Positions 10,832 through 17,150 of a DNA stretch of 21,277 nt are shown piece by piece. Origin of the DNA: a virus. The stretch spans positions 1-21,277 of the IMG/VR virus record IMGVR_UViG_3300031758_004396, one strand, 5' to 3'. A model generated the notes under the pieces. It saw nothing but the letters and a program-made list of their open reading frames with translations, had not been told where the DNA came from and made no database searches. Every line of letters begins with the position of its first letter. Positions within the stretch are counted from its first letter, which is position 1. A program made the translations under genes and the position numbers.

Positions 10832-11009
10832 GAGGGATCGTAGCAAGCCAAATAATAGTAGCAATTACTGTTGCTACGCCTACTACCTGCTGGGCTGTGC
10901 CTGTCAGGGTAAGCCATGCGATAAAGAATCCAAGGAGGGTAAATATTTGGGCAATGCTCTCCTTAATTACTTCCCAGGCATAGTTAAATATAGCCTTGAT
11001 TATTTTCAT
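10815..11009 (-). CDS. 64-aa two-span membrane protein
   Basis: Two hydrophobic segments, at about 20-38 (AQIFTLLGFFIAWLTLTG) and 40-58 (AQQVVGVATVIATIIWLATI), with a basic end (LRKEE). The ATG overlaps the stop of the PA14 gene as TAATG and has a very good AAGGAGG ribosome-binding site 5 nt away, encoded in the last codons of the PA14 gene. Position next to the lysis operon suggests a second holin or antiholin, or a membrane partner of the secreted PA14 protein. Topology is clear, function is not. Confidence 0.75.
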   Translation of the reverse strand: MKIIKAIFNYAWEVIKESIAQIFTLLGFFIAWLTLTGTAQQVVGVATVIATIIWLATIPLRKEE

Positions 11010-13123
11010 TATATCCTCCTTGTCATGGCGGCAGCAATAATATTAGATGCAATAATTACTGGCACAATTACTTCCTGCGCCTTTTCTCTTTGATCGTCAG
11101 TCATATCTTTACCCCATTCTGATGGGCTAAGGACTTTTTCTAAATCTATATTGGTTAATGATCCTATTGGATCCGCCAAAAATGCTTCTGTTTGAACCTC
11201 TGTAGTTGCGTCTGCTAAAGTATAAGGCATTGTGGCGTTTTCTGCTGCTGCCTCTCTATCTTTAAATTCCACAAATGCGGTTGCTAATTGAGGATTAGAT
11301 TTCATTGTTTCTGCAATTACTGCAACTTCAGATGATTTAATTCCAAGATCTTCTGCGACCTCAATCTTTGCTTCATTTGTTAATGCGGTTAGTGTTTGAC
11401 TAACTGCAGCAACTTGTTCTGGGCTTAATACAATTAATTTATTATCTTTGCTTGTTAAATTAGCTATAACGGAAGTAAGATCTTCTGAGGTTCCCGTCCC
11501 TTTTTCTGGAATTAATGCCAACAACTCTTTATCTTTTATGATAACATTATCTTGTGATTCTTCAGAAGGTTCAGTCGGAGATGGTTCAGGTTCAGGAGTT
11601 GGGCTTGGATCTATATCCGTTGTCTGAGGTGAAGGCTCTGGTGAAGGCTCAGGAGTGGGCTGAGGATCATCAGTTGGTTCTGGCTTCGGTTCATCTGTGG
11701 TTTGAGGGGTTGGCTCAGGAGTGGGATCGACTGTTTCAGTTTGCTCAGGTGATGGCTGTGGTGAAGGCTCAGGAGTAGCTTCCTCTGTTGGTTCTGAAGA
11801 AGGCTCAGGGCTTGGCTCAGGGCTTGGCTCAGGGCTTGGCTCAGGGCTTGGATCAGGAGTGGGCTGATTAGCTGCTGCAGCGGCGGCTTGTGCAAGAGCA
11901 GTGGCAATTTCTCTAGCCATCTGTTCTTCATAATAATCCCAGGCATCCTCAATGGCACTTGTTAAATTTATAATTGACTGTTCATAAACACTAATAGCAT
12001 TATTTTTTGCAGTTAAGGCATTAGATGTTGTAGTTATTGAATTATTATATGACGTTGTTTTAGTTGTTAAAGTTTGATTATATACATTTAATTTTGCAAC
12101 TTCTTGATTATAAATAGATAGTTTATTGTTACGAACCGTAGTTGCTGCTACTTGTGCAGCATATGCAGTATTGTATGCATCAATTTGTTCTTGAGTTGCT
12201 TGAGTTCCATGAGAGAATGTATTTAAATTACAGCTAAAGTTTTGCCCCCACACCCTTGGATCTCCAGCATAGTCACATCCTGCTCCAGTCCAGCCTCCAG
12301 GAATCGCCCATCCAAGATGATAAGATCCTGGGCCTCCACCGTTATACCACCATATTTCTACATCTAAAGTCTTGTCTAAGCTTACATCATATATAGGTGA
12401 ATATGGACTCCATGTGGCTCCCTGCTCAACCCAATTATTTGTTGCAAGGTTTCCGTCTATATACATTCTAAAACCATCATCTGTATATCCTGCAAATTTT
12501 GTTGTTGTAAACCAGGAAGGAACAGTTATACGCCCAGTAAACTTAACAATGATATCTTCGTAATATCCACAAACTGGGAGATTCATTGAATTTGAATTCC
12601 ATACACCAGTACATATAACAGAACCAGGTACTGCTATATGCTGTCCATTAACATAGCCGTCTCTTAATAGATTATAAACAGTATATTCAAGTCCTACCCC
12701 ACCCTGCACATATGTTTGTGCTGTAGATAGATTTATGTTTGCTATATCAAGGGCATCCTGAGCATTATTTTTATCTGTTAATGCCGTTGCCACTATTGCA
12801 GTTTGAGTATCAACTGCGGCTTCAGATGCTTCTTTTTCTGATAAGGCTGTTGCTTCTGCTGCTAATGCTAAATCATAAGCATCTTCTTTATCTTCTTTAT
12901 CTTCTTTTGCAGCAACTGCCACATCATATTTATCTTCAGCTACAGAAATTAAAGATTGAAATTCTTCTTTATATCCAAGATTAGGTACGCTATTATTTAA
13001 TTCTTGTATTTCTTGAGCAGCCGCCGTTAATTCGTCTGGATTACTTTGAGCAGGAGCGAGAAACAGCCATCCAAATCCTAAGATTGCGGCTAATGATAGT
13101 CTCCATAGCTTAGTTCCAGTCAA
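11009..13123 (-). CDS. 704-aa secreted PA14-domain protein with Pro-rich linker
   Basis: Domains in order: signal peptide 1-27 (LSLAAILGFGWLFLAPAQS); coiled coil 30-138; PA14-like domain about 145-280 with FTGRITVP, AGYTDDGFRMYIDGN and WYNGGG, the usual carbohydrate-binding/Ca2+ loop signature; second coiled coil about 306-415; Pro-rich linker 420-522 (PSPEPSPEP); acidic C-domain; hydrophobic tail 685-700 followed by TRRI, which may anchor it in the membrane. TTG start at 13123 has GAGGAG 7 nt upstream. Export suggests a host-surface or adhesion protein; a tail spike is possible but less likely with a signal peptide. Confidence 0.85.
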   Translation of the reverse strand: MTGTKLWRLSLAAILGFGWLFLAPAQSNPDELTAAAQEIQELNNSVPNLGYKEEFQSLISVAEDKYDVAVAAKEDKEDKEDAYDLALAAEATALSEKEASEAAVDTQTAIVATALTDKNNAQDALDIANINLSTAQTYVQGGVGLEYTVYNLLRDGYVNGQHIAVPGSVICTGVWNSNSMNLPVCGYYEDIIVKFTGRITVPSWFTTTKFAGYTDDGFRMYIDGNLATNNWVEQGATWSPYSPIYDVSLDKTLDVEIWWYNGGGPGSYHLGWAIPGGWTGAGCDYAGDPRVWGQNFSCNLNTFSHGTQATQEQIDAYNTAYAAQVAATTVRNNKLSIYNQEVAKLNVYNQTLTTKTTSYNNSITTTSNALTAKNNAISVYEQSIINLTSAIEDAWDYYEEQMAREIATALAQAAAAAANQPTPDPSPEPSPEPSPEPSPEPSSEPTEEATPEPSPQPSPEQTETVDPTPEPTPQTTDEPKPEPTDDPQPTPEPSPEPSPQTTDIDPSPTPEPEPSPTEPSEESQDNVIIKDKELLALIPEKGTGTSEDLTSVIANLTSKDNKLIVLSPEQVAAVSQTLTALTNEAKIEVAEDLGIKSSEVAVIAETMKSNPQLATAFVEFKDREAAAENATMPYTLADATTEVQTEAFLADPIGSLTNIDLEKVLSPSEWGKDMTDDQREKAQEVIVPVIIASNIIAAAMTRRI
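11802..11849 (-). repeat. 12-bp exact tandem repeat, four copies
   Basis: Four exact copies of ggctcagggctt (plus-strand reading) encode part of the PSPE run of the PA14 protein linker. Degenerate copies extend across about 11575-11860. Such repeats can gain or lose 12-bp units without frameshift, changing linker length. Confidence 0.85.
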
Positions 13124-13136
13124 TTAAAAACTCCTC

Positions 13137-13168
13137 GTTACAACTTTTGTAACAAGTTAATTATAACA
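13137..13168 (-). promoter_or_regulatory. PA14 gene promoter and +1 hairpin
   Basis: An extended -10 (TGTTATAAT, 13160-13168) without a recognisable -35. A perfect 7-bp inverted repeat GTTACAA-AAG-TTGTAAC (13137-13153) begins about 6 nt after the -10, at the predicted transcription start. The ribosome-binding site GAGGAG follows directly. It could be a 5'-end protective hairpin or an operator. Confidence 0.6.
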
Positions 13169-13173
13169 TTGAA

Positions 13174-13356
13174 CTATTTAGCGTTATCTGTTTTGTAGAA
13201 GCCTGAACCTTTGAATTGAATGCCAAATGAACCATACTGCTTGATCATTGCAGAGCCACAATTGGAGCAAAGCTCAACAACTGATGCGTCATTGATTGAC
13301 TTGGTAACTTCCTTAACATGTTCACATAGAACACATTTATATTCGTAAACTGGCAC
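13174..13356 (-). CDS. FmdB-type zinc-ribbon protein
   Basis: 60 residues starting MPVYEYKCVLCEHVKE, the classic FmdB/CxxC_CXXC_SSSS N-terminus, with the second pair CSNCG near 30-34 and a following SFGIQFKGSGFYKTD. All four zinc ligands are present. Such proteins are annotated as regulators, but their real role is unclear; they are widely found in phages of actinobacteria and cyanobacteria. GTG start at 13356 with AGGAGAG upstream. It has its own promoter (13453-13481) and a leader of about 90 nt with inverted repeats. Confidence 0.9.
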   Translation of the reverse strand: MPVYEYKCVLCEHVKEVTKSINDASVVELCSNCGSAMIKQYGSFGIQFKGSGFYKTDNAK

Positions 13357-13375
13357 TATCTCTCCTAAATTTTAA

Positions 13376-13405
13376 TGAGCAGTTTATACACATGCTCAGG
13401 TGTAT
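13376..13405 (-). promoter_or_regulatory. Two mutually exclusive hairpins in the fmdB-like leader
   Basis: TGAGCA/TGCTCA (13376-13381 with 13393-13398) and ATACAC/GTGTAT (13386-13391 with 13400-13405) overlap, so only one stem can form at a time. The pair lies in the leader about 20 nt before the GTG codon. It may be an RNA switch, or chance. Confidence 0.35.
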
Positions 13406-13429
13406 CCTAAGGCGTAACTATTCGGCCCG

Positions 13430-13481
13430 TGTCCATCTACATGGACAGAACCATTATACCTTATTTGACCTTGATTGTCTT
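13430..13481 (-). promoter_or_regulatory. Promoter of the fmdB-like gene with +1 hairpin
   Basis: AAGACA (13476-13481), 17-nt spacer, TATAAT (13453-13458), followed 5 nt later by the inverted repeat TGTCCAT-GTAG-ATGGACA (13430-13447) at the predicted start site. The leader is about 90 nt. The -10 lies just beyond the stop codon of hsp20. Confidence 0.6.
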
Positions 13482-13880
13482 TGGCTTTTTGTCTTCTGGA
13501 ATTAGACGATCTACATCAATGTGTAGCATGCCATTTTTAAATTCCGCTCCGACTACCTCCATATATTCACCAAGCGCAAATGTGCGTGTGAATTTACGGG
13601 CGGCAATTCCTTTGTGAAGAACTTCTCCAGTCTCTTCTGTAGTAACTTCACCCTTAACAATAAGAGTCTGATTATCTACTGAGACCTCAATATCCTTCTT
13701 ATCAAATCCTGCCACCGCCAAAGATACACGATATGAATCTTCGTCTACCTTGACAATGTTGTATGGCGGGAAAGACTGGGCCGTAGCCTCACGATGGATA
13801 TTGTTTAGTCTTTCTACTTCACGATTGAAGCCAATAAAAAATGGATCTCTAAAAAGATCCATAGCAAATGTTGTTACCAT
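13461..13880 (-). CDS. hsp20: Hsp20 small heat-shock protein
   Basis: 139 residues with an alpha-crystallin domain at about 38-130: FPPYNIVKVDEDSYRVSLAVAGF, KKDIEVSVDNQTLIVKG, and the C-terminal GMLHIDVDRLIPEDKKPKTIKV containing an IPE/KTI-type anchoring motif. Small heat-shock proteins hold unfolded proteins without ATP; phage copies may protect virion assembly. The ATG at 13880 has a strong AAAGGAGG site. It has its own promoter (13940-13968), with a 9-bp palindrome across the predicted start. Also called IbpA-like. Confidence 0.95.
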   Translation of the reverse strand: MVTTFAMDLFRDPFFIGFNREVERLNNIHREATAQSFPPYNIVKVDEDSYRVSLAVAGFDKKDIEVSVDNQTLIVKGEVTTEETGEVLHKGIAARKFTRTFALGEYMEVVGAEFKNGMLHIDVDRLIPEDKKPKTIKVK

Positions 13881-13908
13881 TTTATTCCTCCTTTAAGCGA
13901 ATAAATTA

Positions 13909-13939
13909 ATATGTGGGCCCCTATTGGCGACCCACATAT
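13909..13939. repeat. 9-bp inverted repeat over the hsp20 start site
   Basis: Arms atatgtggg (13909-13917) and cccacatat (13931-13939), 13-bp spacer, directly abutting the -10 box (13940-13945). The geometry recalls CIRCE and HAIR heat-shock operators, but the sequence does not match them. Confidence 0.75.
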
Positions 13940-13968
13940 ATTATAGCAAATTAGATTTTTTAAGTCTA
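13940..13968 (-). promoter_or_regulatory. Extended -10 promoter of hsp20
   Basis: TAGACT (13963-13968), 17-nt spacer, TGC-extended TATAAT (13940-13945). The -35 overlaps the stop codon region of the upstream 60-aa gene. The leader is about 50 nt and carries a good ribosome-binding site. Confidence 0.65.
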
Positions 13969-14148
13969 GTAAATTTTCTTCTTCTTGTCGTGCATCTTTT
14001 TCTCATCTGCCTCTGAGGCATATAAGGCTCTCATTTGGGCAGAGGCTGCTGATTTTCCTGCATGACATCCTACTAATTCGTTTGATCCCTGTTTTACTAC
14101 AGCGTATCCTTTGCATCCCGCAAAGTTTTGTTTAATTTCCCAAGGCAT
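13966..14148 (-). CDS. 60-aa conserved phage domain (GCHxxxxxAxxQMRALYASE)
   Basis: It contains NFAGCKGYAVVKQGSNELVGCH and KSAASAQMRALYASEADE at about residues 8-48. This two-part motif is widespread in phages, often within head-maturation or minor-head proteins; here it stands alone, so it may be a split-off module of the head machinery. Cysteines C12 and C28 are conserved in that motif. The C-terminus is basic (KKMHDKKKKIY). The ATG at 14148 has the TAGGAGAATAAAATG cassette and follows the previous stop by 9 nt. Confidence 0.8.
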   Translation of the reverse strand: MPWEIKQNFAGCKGYAVVKQGSNELVGCHAGKSAASAQMRALYASEADEKKMHDKKKKIY

Positions 14149-14157
14149 TTTATTCTC

Positions 14158-14475
14158 CTAATTGTTAGGGGGTTCTGGTAGATTCATTTCTATCAGCCCC
14201 ATTTCTTTTGCGATCTTTTGTCCTTCTGGACTGATGTGAAGCATAGCTTCAAGATTCTCATCATATTCTACTTGCAATAAACCTTTTTCATAAAGCTTCA
14301 TAAGAGATTCGTCTACATATCTAATATGGGCTTCCCAAAGTTCTGGTGCAATTTCTTTTGCCTTATCTTCAATGGCATAAATAATTTCTCCATTTTCATC
14401 CACACCTGCTAAACTTATGGCACCAATTTCTAGATAATGTTCTAACTGCATCTCTTCTTCTCTTTCTTCATCCAT
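14158..14475 (-). CDS. 105-aa acidic phage hypothetical
   Basis: A strongly acidic N-terminus (MDEEREEEMQLEHYLE). The core has IYAIEDKAKEIAPELWEAHIRYVDESLMKLYEKGLLQVEYDENLEAMLHISPEG, which looks like a helix plus beta-hairpin wing; a winged-helix fold is possible. The end is KEMGLIEMNLPEPPNN. The ATG at 14475 is 6 nt after a TATAAT box (leaderless type), just behind the tRNA. Function unknown. Confidence 0.75.
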   Translation of the reverse strand: MDEEREEEMQLEHYLEIGAISLAGVDENGEIIYAIEDKAKEIAPELWEAHIRYVDESLMKLYEKGLLQVEYDENLEAMLHISPEGQKIAKEMGLIEMNLPEPPNN

Positions 14476-14481
14476 AGTATT

Positions 14482-14510
14482 ATTATACTCTCTTTTGTGT
14501 GGCGTGTAGG
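14482..14510 (-). promoter_or_regulatory. Leaderless-type promoter overlapping the tRNA 3' end
   Basis: TATAAT (14482-14487), 6 nt to the ATG at 14475. The -35 at 17 nt is CCTACA (14505-14510), which is the 3' side of the tRNA T-stem and acceptor junction; it is a poor match, forced by tRNA sequence. Confidence 0.55.
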
Positions 14511-14571
14511 ACTTGAACCTACGACGGCCAAATTATGAGTTTGGGGCTCTAACCAACTGAGCTAACGCCAC
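14498..14571 (-). tRNA. tRNA with CAU anticodon (Met or Ile2)
   Basis: A full 74-nt cloverleaf: 7-bp acceptor GTGGCGT/ACGCCAC, D-arm GCTC..GAGC with AGTTGGTTA loop, anticodon stem CCAAA/TTTGG with loop CTCATAA (anticodon CAT), variable CCGTC, T-arm GTAGG/CCTAC with TTCAAGT, discriminator A. CCA is not encoded. The G1-C72 pair and the weak anticodon stem rule out initiator tRNA. It could be elongator Met, or Ile2 reading AUA after lysidine modification; the ATA-rich codon use of the window favours Ile2, but the sequence alone does not decide. Confidence 0.95.
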
Positions 14572-14577
14572 CTAACC

Positions 14578-14829
14578 CTATTGTATTGTCCCGTCCTCAT
14601 TTTTGTCAATAGTTGTTTCTACCAACTGTTGTACATAATCTGAGAAATGTTTTCTAACGCTTCCTGGTGGTCGTGCTCCAAGAGATTTCCACAGTCTCTT
14701 GTATTCAATTACATTAGCAAATGTTGTTGGGCATAACGTGTTTCCCTCATACTCTTTTAATACAGTAGGAAGGGGCACATGCTTACCACAACACTTACAT
14801 TCTTTTGCTCTTTCTTGATATATGCTCAC
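14578..14829 (-). CDS. 83-aa zinc-binding phage hypothetical
   Basis: It has an N-terminal CKCCGKHVPLPTVL motif (C11, C13, C14) and one further cysteine in NTLCPTTFAN (C33), which together could hold zinc. A helical part follows: VIEYKRLWKSLG, then RKHFSDYVQQLVETTID. Its GTG start overlaps the terminase stop (GTGA) with GGAG 5 nt upstream, so translation is coupled to TerL. Small HNH- or zinc-containing proteins beside terminases are common, but no HNH motif is visible here. Unknown function. Confidence 0.75.
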   Translation of the reverse strand: MSIYQERAKECKCCGKHVPLPTVLKEYEGNTLCPTTFANVIEYKRLWKSLGARPPGSVRKHFSDYVQQLVETTIDKNEDGTIQ

Positions 14830-16616
14830 AGTATCTCCATACCCTCTAAAGCGTCTGCCAATTTTGAAGGCATTCTTGGCGGCCTAACCATATTTAATAC
14901 AATTTCATCCTGCTCTTTTGATGGCCTACGCATTAATGAATCATAGGTATGCACATCAATTTCTTCATTACTTTCAAATCTAGTTCTACTTATAGCGTTA
15001 TATATAGAACCACAAACTGCATCCGCCAAGTCTTTTGAACCTTTTCTTGGATGGTCTACCCTATCTCTCATAATCCTAAGCTGTAAAAGCTCATCAATTA
15101 AAAGCTTAATATGTGGTCCGCTCAACCTATCCTCAGCAATCACCATTGCCATATCGTCGTAATGTTTTTTGGCTACAGATAAAGTCTCTGTATTTATTCC
15201 ATATTGTTTTAATTGCTGCATCATATCGTGAGAGTTCCAGCGATCAAATGTGCAGACTCTTATCTTAAATCCTTTTGTTCTTAAAGATAGAATATAATCT
15301 TTAACCTCTGTGAAGTCTACGGACTTATCTGAAGTCGGTGTCCAGTATCTTACTGCGTCAACTTCTACAATTGGGGCAGGCTGTGAGTATGTATCAGTTA
15401 CTTTAACATTAACCCATTTTTGAACATGTGCCATAGACACAGCACAATGGTCATGTTTTTGTGCCAAGTCTACATGTATAAAATATTCTTTATCTGGGTC
15501 TGGCAAAAACCAGTTTTCAAATCTGCCAAAATTATCTACGGCTAAGGACATATTGTTAAATGCCCGCTCAACCTTCTCACGAGATTTAAAAAATGCATCA
15601 ATTGCTTCTGATGGCATACATGCAAATCTTCCCATAGCATCTGGCATATTCTTATAAAATTCTACTTTAAAGTTATCTATTGTTTTAGTTGGATTGACTT
15701 CCCATGTAGGTCTTTTTAATGCATATACTTTAGGTATCTTATAGGAAATAATATTATCTTCTTCCCACTCCACCTCAATTTCATTTCCTTCTGTGCCGTC
15801 TGGCAAACCTTCGTCCATCTTTAAGACTTTATTTCTTAGGATTACTTCTTTTTCAGCTATAACAGAATTATAAAACTTTTGTATTGGATCATTCTTAAAA
15901 CGGGGGAAGGACAAAAGAATAACCTTTCCGTAGTCTGGGAAACGTGAAACTACCGATCCTCTATACATATCGTATATTGCATCTGCTGTTTTTGCTTGGT
16001 CATGCCCAGTTGTATTCTCTGTAGCAAATCCTGAAATTTCATCAAGGATAACTGCTATTACGTTATAACCTTCCCACGCCTCACGCTCAGAGTGTCCAGA
16101 GTGAACGGTTATTGCCTTGTTAAATTTCATCTCAGAAGCCTTTGCTTCATACTTACCAATAAACCAAGGCGATCTATCTATTCTAGTTTTAAATCCTTTA
16201 AAGAAAACATTGTTTGCCTGCTGTGCGTTAATAGCAATATTAAGAATATCTATTGAATCTCCAGGAGGTTTTCCATAATATGTTGCTGGGTCTTTCAAGC
16301 AGAGCAACAAGTAAACCATATAAGATACTGCAATTGTTGAGCAATAATCTTTGCCGCTACCTTTTCCTAATTGTGCAATTACTTCGTTACAGGTTTGCTT
16401 GAAGCGACGTCGGCCTTCTTCTTCTCCAAATAATTTAATAAGAGTGGATTCTTTATAGATCTGAGAGCTTTTTTCGATGAGCGTATGTTGGTACTCCGAA
16501 AGTGGCGGGAGTCCAAGATAATTTGTTCCTGTGACAAATGTTCGTAAATCGACTGGTCTTTCATCAAATTCCTCTCCGTCTAGGATATCAATGAGATCTG
16601 AAAAATCAAGATCCAC
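14826..16616 (-). CDS. terL: Terminase large subunit (ATPase and nuclease)
   Basis: Numbered from the TTG at 16628 (600 aa). Walker A AQLGKGSGKD at 85-94, with Asp94 where Ser/Thr is usual, and Walker B VIAVILDE at 190-197. A C-terminal RNase H-like nuclease carries acids D387 (FIHVDLAQ), D462 (CTFDRW) and D536 (KDLADAV). It pumps and cuts concatemeric DNA at the portal. I prefer GTG at 16616 (residue 5) as start because GAGG lies 6 nt before it, while the TTG has only a weak site. It overlaps terS by 11 nt. Length is usual for the family. Confidence 0.95.
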   Translation of the reverse strand: MDLDFSDLIDILDGEEFDERPVDLRTFVTGTNYLGLPPLSEYQHTLIEKSSQIYKESTLIKLFGEEEGRRRFKQTCNEVIAQLGKGSGKDYCSTIAVSYMVYLLLCLKDPATYYGKPPGDSIDILNIAINAQQANNVFFKGFKTRIDRSPWFIGKYEAKASEMKFNKAITVHSGHSEREAWEGYNVIAVILDEISGFATENTTGHDQAKTADAIYDMYRGSVVSRFPDYGKVILLSFPRFKNDPIQKFYNSVIAEKEVILRNKVLKMDEGLPDGTEGNEIEVEWEEDNIISYKIPKVYALKRPTWEVNPTKTIDNFKVEFYKNMPDAMGRFACMPSEAIDAFFKSREKVERAFNNMSLAVDNFGRFENWFLPDPDKEYFIHVDLAQKHDHCAVSMAHVQKWVNVKVTDTYSQPAPIVEVDAVRYWTPTSDKSVDFTEVKDYILSLRTKGFKIRVCTFDRWNSHDMMQQLKQYGINTETLSVAKKHYDDMAMVIAEDRLSGPHIKLLIDELLQLRIMRDRVDHPRKGSKDLADAVCGSIYNAISRTRFESNEEIDVHTYDSLMRRPSKEQDEIVLNMVRPPRMPSKLADALEGMEIL

Positions 16617-17142
16617 TAGCTTCCTCAATTATCTCTATAGGTTCTACAACTCCAGTTATCTGTGCAAGTCTACGCATAATTTCTTTTCTTACCTGCGGAT
16701 ATTCTGCTGAGACATCCTTTAGTATACCAACCAAAATTTCTTGCTTGCGTTCCGTCTCCGCAATTTGATTTGCCAATTCCACATTGTCCAATAAGCCAAC
16801 CTCTTGCAGCATGCCAATTCTTTTGCCTTCAATGTCTGCAATTAATTTTAGGGCGGTAGCCTTGACGTTTAATTGACCTGCTTGGTCTGCGTCCTCTACG
16901 GTCTTCCACGCCTCTTTAATAAGCATAGCGTAGTGTTGGTCTGCTCCAGAGATGGCCTGCTTTGCCCTCTCACGGGCCCCAGAATCGTTTTTAACGACAT
17001 CTTTCCACTCATCTATATACCCTAACACTTCTGCCCGCTTAAAACCCGTCAGGGCGGCAATCTGGGTAGGGTTATTTCCCTTAAGTAATTCCTCAACAAC
17101 CTTATTCATGCGATCAAAATGATCAGCTAATTCAATGTCCAT
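16606..17142 (-). CDS. terS: Terminase small subunit
   Basis: 178 residues. The N-terminal HTH-like part (residues 10-46: VVEELLKGNNPTQIAALTGFKRAEVLGYIDEW) is the DNA-recognition module typical of small terminases. A central helical oligomerisation region follows (VKATALKLIADIEGKRIGMLQEVGLL), then an acidic C-terminus (EPIEIIEEASGS). It would recognise the packaging site and load TerL. It directly precedes terL with a short overlap. A TACAAT box ends 8 nt before the ATG, with no ribosome-binding site. Confidence 0.85.
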   Translation of the reverse strand: MDIELADHFDRMNKVVEELLKGNNPTQIAALTGFKRAEVLGYIDEWKDVVKNDSGARERAKQAISGADQHYAMLIKEAWKTVEDADQAGQLNVKATALKLIADIEGKRIGMLQEVGLLDNVELANQIAETERKQEILVGILKDVSAEYPQVRKEIMRRLAQITGVVEPIEIIEEASGS

Positions 17143-17150
17143 ATGTAACC

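Noticed and set aside
10818-10834. CTCTTC/GAAGAG hairpin as a terminator after the 64-aa gene
   Set aside because: It falls within the coding end of the gene, has no T-rich tail and overlaps the -35 of the lysis promoter; at most an operator.
11554-11778. Plus- and minus-strand ORFs across the Pro-rich linker
   Set aside because: They arise from the 12-bp repeat structure of the PSPE-encoding region in other frames.
13412-13438. 9-codon ORF in the fmdB-like leader
   Set aside because: No ribosome-binding site and it starts inside a hairpin arm; the short frame has no supporting overlap with the gene.
14498-14571. tRNA as a prophage attachment site
   Set aside because: The tRNA is complete inside the terminase operon, no second copy or direct repeat is seen, and there is no integrase.
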